Source of the DNA: Diplonema papillatum
Lineage: Eukaryota; Euglenozoa; Diplonemea; Diplonemida; Diplonemidae
Assembly (NCBI GenBank): GCA_030068145.1
Contig: JAPJBO010000219.1
Location: forward strand, 124,001 to 188,000
DNA length: 64,000 nucleotides
Reading direction: 5' to 3'
Of the stretch, positions 10,823-24,993 are shown piece after piece (the first letter of the stretch is position 1; every line of letters begins with the position of its first letter). Made by a program: the position numbers and the translations under genes. A model generated the notes under the pieces. That model was not told the origin of the DNA and ran no database searches. It saw nothing but the letters and a program-made list of their open reading frames with translations.

Positions 10823-12327
10823 GCCATGCAGATGCACACACCGTGTAGAGGATACAGTGCTGCTGGCACGACTGTCGTGCTGGAGTCCGACGGCGTCGTG
10901 GTGACTGAGCCCGCCTGCCGTGCAGGAGCCGGCATGCTGGTGTACACGTCCTCCAAGCATGCTGTCGCATTTCCCGCCACGCGCAGAGTGGTCAAAACAT
11001 CCGCTTCGCTAACATGACGGGGCGCTCCCGCCTCAGAAGACCCCACGCCTTGATGCTTTAGTTTGGAAAATCGGTAGCCACACTTGACCCGTAGGCCCGC
11101 AGCTCTGCAGCACCGCCGAACACGTGACTGTGTGGCAGGCTTTCCCCGGTGCACTTGTGCTCGCAATAAGGAGAGGCGTCGCCGCCCACCTGCCAGGTCC
11201 GTCCTGAAGTGGACTCAGCCAGATCCAGCCGGAGCTTTTTTACCCCGGCAAATCACTCACCGCGCAAAAGGTCCACCCCCCTTTTCAGTGTGTGGCCGCG
11301 TCGCGCAGGACGACTTTGCGGGGAAAGAAGGGTTGCGGAAAAACGATGGCCAACCCAAGCAACGTCCACAACGGTAGAACCTGCCATGAAGGAGCAACTC
11401 CCTGAGTCTGACAGTGTGACTCTAGCACAAGCTGTCTCATCAAGGAAAATGGGAAAAAAAGAAAAGCTCGCACAAACACTTTCGCCGGTAGAGGAAACCC
11501 TGTAAAGGAATCAACCGCCTTCAGGTGGACCAGTTTGACACCTGCTGTCGTCGTCGGGGAAAAAATATGAGCTCGACACTCGCACAACCGCGGCTGATAC
11601 AAAACTAATGATGATGGGAAGAGAGAGTTGTTTTCGTTGAACGCAGTACCTGATCGTTTTTACGTAAAGCTGGATTCAGGACGTAAGTGAAAACGCCACG
11701 GTTTGCGGCGACGAGCTTCTCATTTCCTCCAACATTTCATGTTTGGTAGAAAGAAAAGGTCGAAAGGCACCCAATCTGTACGCCCATACGGAATCGCGGC
11801 AGAACCACGCAAAAACCTTCACTCATAAAAGCTAACTCAAGCAACTTCTGCAAAAAAGAATCAACCACGCCAGGTGGTCTGCTAATCACAAGCGGACACA
11901 GTTCGTTGGTACCTTTGTGCGGCAGAACCGCGCGTTGCAAAAAATAGTGCTCCCTCACTTGCACGTCCGGCTCTCAGCTGTTAAGTGAACCTACGATAGA
12001 TAATCGGAATTGGAAGTCGCACAAGCCGATATACCTCGGATTGGGCTGGACAGGGTTGTTGGGTGTCTGTATCCTCCTGGGCGATCTCTCCCGGCAGCTA
12101 TCCGCAGGTGGGAGGTACCAGTAAGAACCAGAAATGGTAAACGTCAAATCACTCGGCCACAGTAAGGGTGTAGCGTCTGTTCCTAGTGCCCCAGAAGTAT
12201 GAAGCGCACGTGTTGCCATACCTGCCACGTGTTGTACCCTACGGGGCGTGTCCCCCACGATGCGGGATCCACTCCGTGTACTCCTTCTCTCCGGCCTCAA
12301 ACTATGGTGCATATGGGTGTTCCTCAA
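10823..12327. other. Non-coding sequence with dispersed repeats
   Basis: About 11040-11125 (CTTGATGCTTTAGTTTGG onward) recurs at 14250-14345. About 11640-11790 recurs in IFT140 intron 6 (25700-25820) and before the membrane-protein exon (1500-1550). No gene recognised. Confidence 0.45.
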
Positions 12328-12448
12328 TGTGCGCGTATTATTAAATATACTCGTATTATTAAATAAGCTCGTATTATTAAATATAGACCAACCACGCTCG
12401 TATTATTAAATATGCTCGTATTATTAAATATACTCGTATTATTAAATA
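12328..12448 (+). repeat. AT-rich minisatellite, 18-bp unit
   Basis: Seven or so copies of CTCGTATTATTAAATATA with small variations, followed by a run of about 20 G at 12469-12488. Confidence 0.85.
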
Positions 12449-15400
12449 AAAGTTATTTAATATTATGCGGGGGGGGGGGGGGGGGGGGTTTAATGTCTAC
12501 TGGGGGTGCACGGGCGCTTTCTGGAGTTCCGGCGTCACTGGGATGCAGAATCAGATTCGCAGCTCGACGTCCCGACGGCGCTGATCTTGTTCGCGACCCG
12601 TTTCTCTCTTGTGGAAATCTGCGCTGCCTCGGCAGTACAGTACGTCGTCAACGTACAGTCGGCTGTCGGCCTGCCACAGGACCCACTTATTATGGAGTTT
12701 CGCATGTTACATAACCACGTGAAAAGACATAACATAACGATCCACGTGATCACATGTTACGTCACATGTTATCAGCATAGCATGTGACATCACTTGGTAT
12801 GTCCATACCAATTGGGCCATGCAGCGGCCGGAATTGGCGCGGCTCTATTGAGGCGTACTGCACCCCCGATTCGATCGGCCATCCTGCAGTTGAATTACAC
12901 GTGCTTCGGGTCTGTATGGAGCGTCTTCGAGAAAGCGCTGCAAGCCGCGAAAAAATTCGCCACGAGTCACCGTTAAGTTAAGCGGATACTTTAGCAGCGC
13001 GGAGTCTTCTAAGCGAACACACAGTCGAACAATTGGGCGACCTCAGGAAGAATCTTCGAAGAAGCTGTGTGTTGGGCCTGCGCGATCCTCTTAGCTCATC
13101 TCGCGTGCTTGTTCCCGAGCACGTGCCCCCCCCCCCTTTTTTGTTTTCAGCCGCATGCAATGTGTGAAGAAACTGAAGTCCCTCTGCTCATGAACAATTG
13201 CCAGTTCTGGACTTGAGTTCAGGGTCAGCGAAAAAACTCTAGTTTTCCACCACAAAACTACGCATTTATTTCTTCTTTCCTTTTTAAACATTTTCTCCTT
13301 TCCTCCTTTACTTTGATCATAGGTGTCACGGCAAGTTTTGGCAGCCGCTGCTTAACATGTACTTAAAAGAACTCAATGCTTAACAAAATTTGACGTGGGC
13401 GGCTTTGGATTTACATCTGAATGACCTCAATACAAAAAAGTTGTCGACAACTAACAAGTAAAAGAATAAAACAAAACTACGCACTTCTTTCTCCTACTCT
13501 CGCGGTGCGGGGTTTCGAGACATTGCAGCGCGATCCAAAAATTTAAGCTTTCGCTTTGAGCGAACCAACTACCAAATTGAAGATCACTTCACTGGTTCAG
13601 CTTTCATGTCTGTGCTCCACGGAGATTCCTAACATGAGAAAGAACCAAGCGAAGAAGGGAAACCTACGTAAGTGAGGGTCGTCCATCGAGGAAGAACCCC
13701 CCCCCAACAACAATCCTTCACTAAATCCGCGGTTAAATAACCTGGCCTCAGTGGTGCAAGCACCACGCGCTCTTCAAACCCAAGAAACATTTTCCCCCCA
13801 GGATACTAAGCTTGCCGGAAGCACAACAAATTGTCGATGCGTCAACGCAACGGTTTTGTGCAAGGATAGCGAAAGGGCGAATGCATTTATAATTTGCAAG
13901 TACGTCACCGGGGCGGAGGCCCCTACTACCGTGTCTGAACAATCTGCATGTGGGCGCAGAGCGCGCCCCAGACATAGGTACCTTCTCACGGTGTGTTTAT
14001 GGGGGGCAACACTCCCTACCTAGGAAGGGAACCCGACCATAACTGGGCGGCCCGCGTATGCCACGCAAACTGTCGTCGAAGAAGAAGAAAAAGAAAAAGG
14101 CCGCTCCTGGTCCAGGAACGTGACGGTCAACCACAGCTTGCAAAGCTTGAGTCGGAGGCAGCACAGTGCCACAACCCCGTCCGCTCTGCCCTGTGGCTGA
14201 CCGTCTCGACGAGCTTGTGTTCAGCGCGAGCGCCAAGCCCCAAGGTGCGCCCTTGATGCTTTAGTTTGGGAAATCGGTAGCCACTTGACCCGTAGGCCCG
14301 TGGCTCTGCAGTACCGCCGAACACGTGAAGCTTGGCTCCGTGTAGCAGGCTTTCCCTGGTACCAAACAGCCGCGTATGCCACACAAACTGTCGTCGACAA
14401 AAAAAAAGAAAAAGAGCTACCTGCCTCATGGAATCAACCGCCTTGGGGTGGATAAGTTTGACACTTTGCAAACAAATGTCTACGCGACCCACTTGTTATG
14501 GGGGTTTTAACATGTGTCATCGCATGCGGCATGTGACATACCGTAATTGTATTAATGTTGACCCGGGTAACCTGGGACACCCCCAAAAATGGGGCTGGGT
14601 GTCTCAGGTTTTACCCGGTTCGGCATTTTTTTTCGGGGTTTGCGACTTAGGGTACTTTGCAGAGCACGACCCTGGTGCTTGCCCGCGCCTTCGGGTGCTC
14701 AATACTCAGCTCGACCCCTAGATGCCGCTGTCATAGGAGGCTGCAGGACCACCACTGGTGCAGTCACGCAGGTGACTACCTGGGACACCCCCCCCGGGTG
14801 TACCCGGTCTGTCATTTACCCGTTCCAGCTTTAGTTATTCCAATTCCGGTATCATGTGATCACGTGTTATGTCACATGCGAAAGACATAACATGGTAAAT
14901 CACTTGTAGTTTCCAAAACAAGCGGGGGTCCTGAACCTAGCCACCAACGCACTAAATTCGTTGGCACGCAATCGGTCGCGCCGGAGTTCGCTCAAAACTG
15001 CCAGGCTCCATCCTCTCGGGCGAAGAATTCGTGCCAAGTCCCATGAAAACAAGGTTGACTCGGCGTCGAAGAGGTAAGAGACACACTCTTCTTGGCATGC
15101 CAATGTCATTGAGGCGTCTGGTTTCTCGACCTTGAAACTTTGTAATAAATAGTGACTGTGCGTTGTCCTTGTGAGTGGGGTGTGGTCCTTTTCGAGGTGA
15201 ATTACGCCTGTCGTTGCCTCTCCCGTAAGGTTGCAGCCCAAGGAAACCAGCTGTGAGTATGAAACTCGGCGCCAGTCTCGTCGGATTGCACCAGAAAAGA
15301 ACTTCACGCATGCGGGGTTGGACACGATGATCGTTTGCACACTTTACTCATGTAGAAAGCTAGTAGTTGGTACTTGGAGAGCCCATAGTGGTAGATACAT

Positions 15401-15640
15401 AAGCAAAAAGAAGAAGAAGCTCAGAAGCGTCCGTTACTTCTACTACTACTTTCTTTCCCTCCATCCTTCTTCTGCCGGCCGAGAAAGTTGCACCCGTGTC
15501 TCCGCGTTCCTTGCTCGCAGCTTACCCAAGAGGAAAGCAGCAGGGGTTCTCCCTGGACCGCCACGCTCAACCACGAGCATGCAAAGCTGGAGGCGTGCAG
15601 GGTCACAATTGTTGGCATAGTCCGAATCAAACACGCCCAC
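12449..15640. other. Non-coding sequence with palindrome clusters
   Basis: ACATGTTAT/ATAACATG-type palindromes cluster at 12700-12800 and again at 14840-14905; a further pair lies at 14510-14550. GACCCGGGTAACCTGGGACA and inverted counterparts lie at 14550-14815. The two outer clusters may be ends of one decayed insertion of about 2.2 kb, which I could not prove. A partial R1 repeat is at 13140-13270. No gene recognised. Confidence 0.4.
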
Positions 15641-16340
15641 ACACAGCGTATTCCATCACCAGGCGAATACGAACTAAGACAGCGCATCAACCTCAGCTGA
15701 TTGCCAGCAAGCACACACACAGCCACACACTGCCAAACCAACGCAAACCATCACTAGGCGAATACGAACTGAGACTACACATCATCCGGGGTTGTTTGTC
15801 GGTAACACAATCACACACACACACACACACACACACTCGGCCGTTACCTAGCCAAAAAATGAGCGTGGTCGTACTTTCGTGAAGGGATGCACCACGTTAA
15901 AACGGGTCCGCAACACACACACACACACACAACGTGGGTAGCAGTCATCAGCATTGCACAATGCTTGGCGACATGCGAGCAGGACTCAAAACTGTGACCC
16001 AGTGGCTACTGCCGACCATGACGGATGCACGCACCAGGAGTTTGGAACAGCTACTCAGGCCAAGCTCATTGCACAGAGAGAGCTTGCCACATCGGTGCGA
16101 TGCTGCCTGTGTAACGACATTCACGAGGCCGAAAATTCCGTGCAGCTAGACGAATGAATGAAAACGGAAGGCTTGAGCCGAGTGGAGAAGCTGACAACCT
16201 CCCACGCTGCTCTATCCGTCCCCCGAAGGATGGTATACTTCGATTCAGCCGTTCTCCACTTTAAGCTAGTTGGACTTAAATACACACACACACACCCACA
16301 CACGCGCATGGGGTAGCAGTCATCAGCATTGCAGAATGCT
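15640..16340. repeat. CA-rich microsatellites and short tandem duplications
   Basis: (CA)n or (AC)n runs lie at about 15809-15835, 15913-15931 and 16279-16300. CCAGGCGAATACGAACTAAG-like blocks are duplicated at about 15658 and 15755, and the 15960-16140 block is repeated imperfectly at 16320-16570. The latter resembles the centre of the foldback element at 44.8-45.1 kb. Confidence 0.7.
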
Positions 16341-16970
16341 TGGCGACAAGTGATTCGCGCCACTTCCCCGTGCGAGAGAGTCTCGGAACAGGACTCACAA
16401 CTGTGACCCAGGTAGTGACTGCCGACCCATGACGGGTGCTTGCACCAGTTTATAACAGCCAGTCAGGCCAAGCTCATTGCACAGAGATAGTTTGCCACAT
16501 CCTCGGGTGAGATGTGCCGCCTGCGTGAAGACACTCAACTGGTGCCCGGGGCCAAAAACCCGTGCAGCTAACACCGCAAGATGAAAACAGAAGTCTTGCT
16601 GACAGTCTCCCTGTCCCCTGAAGGATCCCGCCCCACCCACCCTTCGGAGAGGAGTCACAGGACTCAAAAGCAGCGTGTCGGAAAACTCAAAGCCGACTGG
16701 TGAAAGTGACAAGTGGGCTATACTTCGATTCGGACGTTACCCACTCAAAGCCCTGACTGAAACACCCACCCACACGCAGAACCACCAGGCGAAAACAAAC
16801 TACAAGAAAAAACGGCGGGTGGCGAGGCACGCAGTGCGGGAAGAAGCTGAACAAGCTTCTGTCCGGGGGAGGGTACCCCAGCGCGCCGACTTTTGTCTCC
16901 TCTCCGGCCTCCTTTTTTTTTTTTCGTCCTTCTCCTTCTTGGAAGGGAAACCAGGCGGAGAGGAGGGTAG

Positions 16971-18428
16971 ATGTCACTCTTTTTCACGTTCAAGGCGCCG
17001 GCGCCGCAGAAAGCGTCGGTTTACGCTTTGGAATGGCACAACACGCTGCCGCTGCTTGCGGTGAGTGTTGGGGACTTCGACATGATGGGCAGCGTGCTCA
17101 TTTACGGGGAAGAAGGCGAACAGGTTGGGAGCATTGATTGCCAGTCTACGGACGATAGGTTCACATCGAGTGAGACCATGGCTTGGCATCCCTCGGTGAA
17201 GTTCTTGGTGACAGGGTGGAAGGATGGCGGTATACTGACGTGGGATGGGTCGTTGACGACGCCGCCGGAAGAAGTCGCCACGACGCACAAGGACAAGCAG
17301 GTCAAGGTGCTGCGATGGAACGAAAACGGCGACAAGTTGCTGTCAGCCGACTCGCAGGGTGGGTGGACCGTGTGGAAGTACGAGCGAAAGCAGCTCCGCC
17401 AGCTCCAGCGGTCGAAGGACAACTTCGACGGATCTTTGACGCACTGCACCTTCCGCTGCAGGCCCGGCGTCCGCAAGGATTCGGCGGACGAGCAGGGAGA
17501 CCACCGGTTGCTCCTGGAAGACGAGGAAGAACCTGGCCTCGACCAGGCCGCGGCCCCCGCGGCGGCCGGCTTCACGGTCGCGAATTTCAACGCGCACTGC
17601 ACGTGGTTCGTCGGCGGCACGTCAGGGACTGTGTGGGGCGTCGACGATGAAGGGTGCACTGGGTTGGTCTTCAACGTGGATAATCTGCCCCTCGTATCCC
17701 TGCTGTACTACCCCGCGAAGAGCGGAGTGATCGCGATGAACCAGGTGTGCTCGGTGTGCTTCTACTGCATGCGGGACGACAGCAAGTGGTTCCAGCAGGC
17801 GCGGTTCCGGGTGTCGCTGGGGAAGGGCGCTGCGACGGCGTCTGCGCAGATGAGCTGGATAGGGAACGGGCTGGCGGCGACGATCGCGCACGAGAACATG
17901 GTGCGGGTCTGGATGGTCGACGCGAACGACACGTACGTGCTCCGCCCGCAGACCAGCGTCGAGAGCATAGCGGCACAGGACAACATCCTGGCCCTGGCCT
18001 ACAACAGCCAGAAGCGGACGCTCGCCTTAGGAACGCGGGCCGGGTTCATCCTGTTCTACCAGTACACCGGCCGCGAAACGTCGGTCTCCGAGGACGACTG
18101 GTCTCTCTACAGCGAAGTGCGGCTCGACTCTATGGTGTCCATCGTGCAGTGGGGCCCGGGTGACGCGCTGCTGGCCAGTGCGCAGACCGACACGGTCACC
18201 TTCCTCCACGGGACGTCGCTGCACCGATGCCTGCACAAGAACTCGGTCGTCGTGCAGCTGACCGCCGACACGCTGCTCTACGAGGACCTCGGGGCCAAAA
18301 CCGCGCTCACGACGCGGATCAGCTCCGTCCGGGTGCAGGGCATGGCGCTCGCCGGGACGCACTTCGCGGTCTGGAATGCGAAGCAGGTCGAGCTCTTCCG
18401 CGTGCGGGTCTACGAGATCGCTTCCGTG
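16971..18428 (+). CDS. IFT140: IFT140 exon 1 (residues 1-486)
   Basis: The start ATG begins [17 protein letters not shown], matching the expected N-terminal propeller. The donor GTG-GTATTC at 18429 is chosen because it keeps phase 0 with exon 2. GTCTAC at 18408 is a weaker in-phase alternative that would shorten the exon by seven codons. Confidence 0.85.
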
Positions 18429-21400
18429 GTATTCGCTTTTCTACTTAGCACTTACCAGTCTTGCGGGTACTAGAAACTACAGAGCCAGTCCACCCCTAAG
18501 AGCGCACGAACAAATCTTTCCAAATGTTTGGTAGCCATCTAAGAATCTTGCGGGTTGCCCTTCACTGTATTGTGCAGGCTGAAAAGACGCAGGCAGCGTG
18601 TTTTGGTGGTTGATCAGAATGCCTTCTCATCGGCATGCCGGTGGCTACCTGAGTGGTAGGAAAATCTGGGTTTAGTGGCGGGCGTAAGTGTTCCACACCA
18701 CTTTGCGGTTGTTTTGTTCCTCCCCTTCAGCCTCCGTCGAAATGGGACAAGGCAGACCTCGAGTATTTCCCGCAAAAACACAATTGAGACCGGGCCCTCC
18801 TTACCCAAGCCTCTACGGTCAACCGGAGACTTTAAAATACCGACCTTCTAATCCACTAATAAAGCTAGAACAACAAACACCTGGTATAGTGCGTTGCTCA
18901 GGGTAGTCGAAGGCCTGACAATCACACTAATGCGTCGTCTTGTTGCGTTAGTGGGGAGTCATTTGCAAGCAAATGAGTACCACACTATGCCAGCTTTTCC
19001 ACTAATGCAACAAATTGCGGCGCTTTGGCATGAGCCAGGAACCTCAAGGGGAGCAGCGCGAGAGGCATCATCCACGCTTCAAAGGCCCACACACACTAAT
19101 GCAACAAATTTACAACACCTGGCAGGGGGTCCACAACATCGAGAACACCGGCGTGGCGCTGCATGCCGACAAGCTGATGGTGATGCGCACGGAGAAGGGC
19201 GTCTCGTCCATCGAGATGTACAACCTCCAGCTCCAGAAGCTGTCCAACTTGTCGATCAAGGCGCACGAGGGCGAAGCTTGCTTCATGCACGTCAAAGGCG
19301 ACTTCCTGGTGGCGGCGACGAGCAAGAACTACATCAACTGCTGGTGGGTCGGCGGCCGCGCGGGTGATGAGCGGGCGCACGGGTACCCGAAGATGCTGTG
19401 GGAAGACGAGGCGGCGGAGAAATCGAGGCAGATCGCCGCCGTCGCCGTCAACGTGAACGGCTCGCAGGTTGCAGTCCTGTCGCAGGCGTCCACCGCCGGT
19501 AACCCGGCGGCGCAGTGCTCGGAAGTTCTGCTGTGCAACATCGAGCACGACGGAATCGCCACCTACGACTTCGAGCAGCACGGGCGACTCCCCACCACGA
19601 TTTTGTGGGACGAAAACGAGCCGAGGCTGCTTTGCTGCGAGACGAAGCGGACCAAGCGCGCCGATGACGAAGACGCGAACGCCATCGAGGTGTTCACGCT
19701 GTTCTGCAGCACGAAGGGAGTGAAGCTGCAGGAGCGGTTCATCCTCAAAAAGGGGATGACTGCCCTCGTCGGGATCTCGGTGCCGCACTTCTACATCTAC
19801 CAGCGCGAGACCCTTCCGGTGGTGGACCCGAAGGAGACCAAGACGACCAACATCCTGCAGCGGGTCATGCGCGACTTCGACGGCATCGACTGCTCGGACA
19901 TTCGCGTAAAGGAAGCGCTCCTCGAGTTCTCGTACAACCTCGCCTGCGGGGACATGGACGCCGCATACCGGTCGGTCAAGCTCATCAAAGACGAGAACGT
20001 CTGGACCAACATGGCGCAAATGTGCGTCAAAACAGGTCGTTTGGACGTTGCAGAGGTACCCGTTCTTGCAATGCTCCCAAATTCCAAACCTGAAACGGTA
20101 ACATACCCATTTTCACTGGAGTGCCCGTTCCCGGCGAGCTACGAGGGAACGAACCTGTAAGAGTGCCAACGCTACTCTTTCTATAACGTACATACAGGTG
20201 TCACGGGATAAGCCGGCAGCCGCTGCTTAACGGCTTAATCACGTGGGCGGCCCTGAGATTACCCCCTCAGGTGACACCACTTTATCTTTAGCCATACTTC
20301 AACCTTCTTGCATCGTAACGGACGCTAGGGTTACTAATTCACCGACTAGCACACATACGACGGGGTACAAGAATTCTGTGGGGGTGAGACAACCAGGCCT
20401 CGCGGACTCCACGTCCTTCTAGAGTACCCGGCTGGATACCCCTTGTCCTTACTCAGCCCAGCGTGCTTCCTAATCCGATTGGTTCCCAGAAACCAGCTGA
20501 GATTAGCTCCAGTCTCAGTGCCGCAGCGGAAAAAAAGTCGAGTCGTAACGAACCGACTGGCAGCGAACGAACCTATCCTCGTGGGTTTGCTACATTTTCC
20601 TATCGTTGGTTCCTCAGGACTAGTTTAGTGCAGCCGCGACTACGTACGACAGATGCACCTCATTCGAACATACGTGTGTGCCAAGCACGAAGAATCAACT
20701 CGTACCTCAGGTGTGCTTGGGCAACATGCAAGACGCAAAAGGGGCAAAATTCCTGCGCGAAGCACGGAAGGAGCCCGAGACCGACGCCCACGTCGCCATG
20801 CTGGCACTGCAACTCGGGCTGGTGGACGACGCAGAGAGACTCTACAAAAAGTGCCAACGGCACGACCTGCTCAACGTCATGTACCAGGTACGCCTTCAGT
20901 TGTCCCTCCTGCTCACAGCGACGGTGATTAGTGAATTCAACAGAGCTTGGCGAGACACCCGCTTTCAAACTCCAGCTTTTGCTCCAGCTTCAGAGGCTGG
21001 ACTCTACCGTGCAACGAAACGCCACCGTGAGGATACAACACCAGCCTTGACGGGTGCGTGCACGCCGACATTAATAGCTTGGCACGGACTCGTGTACATT
21101 TTCGTTACGAGTATTATATTTGCGTTGATCTGCCGACAAACAGTCTCGACGAGGAGGATAACACGGACCGGCGGATGCAGGAAGGTTTCATTAGCTTCAT
21201 TTTTTTGTGTGTCTAACAAATGCTATTTTGTCAAGAATGAAAACCGATCGATGGCAAACAGGTTTGAAGGACGTGCTAAAACTTGTGACCGACACGAAGT
21301 GCCCGGTGAGTTCTTCTTTTGTATGCCAGCGAATGCAATCACCAGCTGTTTGTGAGTTACAAGCGAGACAAGCATCAGCTCTTCACTCTCTTGTTCCACC

Positions 21401-24400
21401 ACGTCTTCGTCGCATTTTTGTTGATTGACACGGGTGGCTCAGCTTTTGGCGAGTAAATTGCGGTATCCGTCGGCTTTTTGTTGTTAGCCACATGCAATGT
21501 GTGAGGAAACTGAACCGCCCAAGTAGGACCTTCTGATCATGATCATTTGCCAAATTTGCCACCTGAAACCACGTCCAGGATTTGGGCTCAGGGTAGTGCG
21601 GTCAACGAAAACTCTAGTTTCCCTTTACTACTTTCTCCTACTCTCGCGGTGTACGGTTTTTGTATACCTGCACCTGCTTTGTAGGAAATGCTTGAGGAGA
21701 CTGCCAGTTGCGAAAGATCAAAAGAGGTAATTGCAGGATCGCATGTATCCGTGTCCCCCCGTTCGTCAGGTGTCAACTCGAAAACCCGAACACAGGCCTG
21801 CGGGCAGTGGGACAAGGCCATCAAGCTCGCGGAGGACGAAGACCGGATCCACCTGCGCACCATCCACTACGAATACGCTCGGCACTTGGAATCCATCGGC
21901 GACTTCACGGCGGCCGTTGCACAGTACGAGAAGGCGAAGTGCCACGGGTACGAAGTTCCTCGCATGCTCTACAACGCGGGCCGACTCGAGCAGCTGGAGC
22001 AGTACGCCAACTCATCCGCCGACCGAGAGTTGCTGCTGTGGTGGGCGCAGTTCTGCGAGTCGAACACGAAGTACGAGCAAGCCCTGCACTTCTACAAGGA
22101 AGCCGGCGACACGGTGTCACTTGTCAGGCTCCACTGCCTCCTACAAGACCTCGACGGCGCCGCGCACATTGTCGAAAAAGCCAAAGATGCCCCGGTATGC
22201 CGCTGCCCCGTTTCGTCTCCCAACTGCAACGCTGCCGCCTCGTCAAAAGGCGTCCGGGATAGTGTGATCAGATTCAAGTTTTGCCCGCTGAATTCGTGCC
22301 TGGTTCTAGGGGACTTTGGAAACACGGCTTCCCGGTTTCAGAAACCGGGGTTTTCCGGTTTCGGCCAGGGGATCAGTTTACGTTGCAGATTTAGACCAAC
22401 GGTCTAAATCTGCAAACCGGGGTTGACCGGGGAAAAAATAAAAAATTGGCGGAAAAACGCAAAACACAGCGTTTCCAGGAAAGATAGGTGGGGGGGTTGG
22501 TATTTACACGGTGCGCGCGAAGGCGCCGGGGGCGCTGGAGGGCAGAGACCTGTGTGATACAAGCGCTGACCAAACCGCCTCAGAACCACCCCCCACAAAC
22601 GGTCAATATCTGCAAACCCCTGGAACCTCTGAACTAATACCCTGGTTTCGGCTTTAAAAAAAAAAAAAAAATTATGATTTCAAGTGGCCCCTGCCCTGTA
22701 CAGTACTGCAGTTACATGGCGCGTCACGGTGTGTCACTGCAATTCGAAGCTTTTCCCGTAGTTTGACGTGCACACCACCACCGCAAGCTTATATCTCACC
22801 ACCCCCCTCCGCCCCCTTGTTTGCGTGCGCGGAGCGACGGTCCCAGGCACTCAGACACCCACAGGCACCGCAGAGCCCCAAAACCGGGGTTTTGGCTGAA
22901 ACCGGCTTTTTTGCTTGGTCAGACAAAGTGCTGAAGTCCCCTGACATAAGCGCCAGCTTGGAAGGAAATGCTCGACGATGCTGCTAGACAAAGAACCGAA
23001 GGGATCGCAAGTGCTGTAACTACCGCGGAACCACGTGTTGAACGGACGTGAGGTCATGCAGGTCTACCCGAACACGACTAATCACACAATCACAACAAGT
23101 CAAAGGTCCTGAGTGAGAAAACAACACACGGTGGTGTAAGCGAAGAACAAACCAGATTGTGTCTGTATTGTATTTTCCCCTCTACCTCTACATTTCCTCC
23201 CTTCCATTCGGAGTCAAAGCAGCTACGTCGAGTATTCCTGCCGAGTTCTTACCGGCTTTTCTAGAACGGATCGGATCACCGCGTGAGACTGTGCAAAACG
23301 CCACGTCATGTCACCAGGCGCGATACAACTCAACATTTTAGTACCTTCGGGGGATAGATTGGCGACTCTGCAAATGTCACATCTGGTTGCATTCCTTAGT
23401 TACGGAATCTCGCATCCTTCTCTTCCTCTCTTTTAGCTCTCTCGAAGAAGACCGATGCCGCACGAGATACAACGTTCTCCCGACAATACTAACTTATGTT
23501 CTCCCACTCCCCCTGTGCACAACTCCGCGGTGAACGAACATTGCAGCCCCTCAACCGGAGACTCAAAATTATTTTGCTGGGGCGCGGCCCGCACCGCGCC
23601 TCCGACGGAACGACCTAACCCCGCCTTAGAAGTACGTGGTAGTAGTGAGGCGACCGGAAACTCCTCGGAGAGATGGTCCCTGCGCTCCAACTCGTCTCTC
23701 TCTCTCTCTCTGAACTTCTTACCTCGGGCTTATTTCGGACCGGCCGCGTTGCTGCCTCGCACTCGTGTGCTTGCTAACACACTAAACTGCACTACTTGTG
23801 CCACGAAAGATACAAATCCCGATACCATGCCGCATAAAGAACATGAGTTCACGAAGTTCTTGATCCCTCTCTCTTGCTCGAAACAGTCAGAAAGACAGTT
23901 ACTCAACACGAACAGGCAGCCGCGTACCACCTGGCGAAGCAGTACGAAGAAGCAGGGAAGATCCGCGAGACGCTGCACTTTTTCCGTCTTGCGAAAGCTT
24001 ACAAAAACGCTATCCGCATCGCGCGCTCCAACGGTATGGACGCGGAGGTCATGCAGCTGTCGTTGCAGGCAGACCCGGCCACCATCGTGGAGTCCGCAAC
24101 ATGGTTCGAAGAACACAACTCGCTCGACAAGGCAGTCGTCCTCTACAAAAAGGGCGGTGAACTCGGCAAGGCCATCGATCTCTGCGTGCGAGGGGAGCTG
24201 TTCGACACCTTGCAGAAGCTTGCCGATGACCTGGACAAGGACACCGACCCTGACGTCTTCATCCAGTGCGCGGAATTCTTCCTGTCGAAGAATCAGAACG
24301 AAAAAGCGGTTAACATGTACGTCCAGGCGAAGTCGTACACAGAAGCGTTGCAGGTTTGTCAAAACGTCTCAACAGTTTCCCGCTGAGGAAAAAGCCGGCC

Positions 24401-24951
24401 TTTTATGCACCAGGAATCATTTTCCGAAAAGCACCCGGCAAAAAAAGGCCGGCTGGTGCAGTGGGTCGTGGTAATGCAGTGGGATAATCGCAAGGACAGT
24501 TCAACAGGAAAGAGGAACTCTCGTGAACAAATTGCCGGCGTCTGTGAAGATTTGTATTGCCAGGGAGGAGAAACTTGTTTTCCATCATGCAGCATCGAAG
24601 GAGAAGAAAAGCAGCGTGCTCTCTATACCCTGTAAGCATGCCATGTTCCCCGCCGTGTTGCGGTTCGGAAAGTAGCATCGAAGGAGAAGAAAGCAGCGTG
24701 CTATCTATACCCTGTAAAGTGTGGATCCGAGCTGAATTGTATCCAAGCATGCCATGTTCCCCGCCGTGTTGCGGTTAGGCGTGTTGCGGTTAGGAAAGTA
24801 GCTTTGAAGAAGAAGAAAAGCAGCGTGCTATCTATACTCTGTAAAGTGCGGATCCGAGCTGATTTGTATCCAAGCATGCCATGTTCCCCGCCGTGTTGCG
24901 GTTCGGAAAGTAGCATCAAAGGAGAAGAAAGGCAGCGTTGCTATTTATACC

Positions 24952-24993
<42 letters not shown>

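Noticed and set aside
10535-11017. 160-codon plus-strand frame and overlapping minus-strand frames
   Set aside because: They arise from low-complexity GTGGTGCTACTGCT repeats and contain a skewed Cys/Tyr/Ser composition with no domain.
12449-14905. A single transposon bounded by the ATAACATG palindrome clusters
   Set aside because: Similar palindromes occur at both ends and in between, but no clean TIR or target duplication could be defined.
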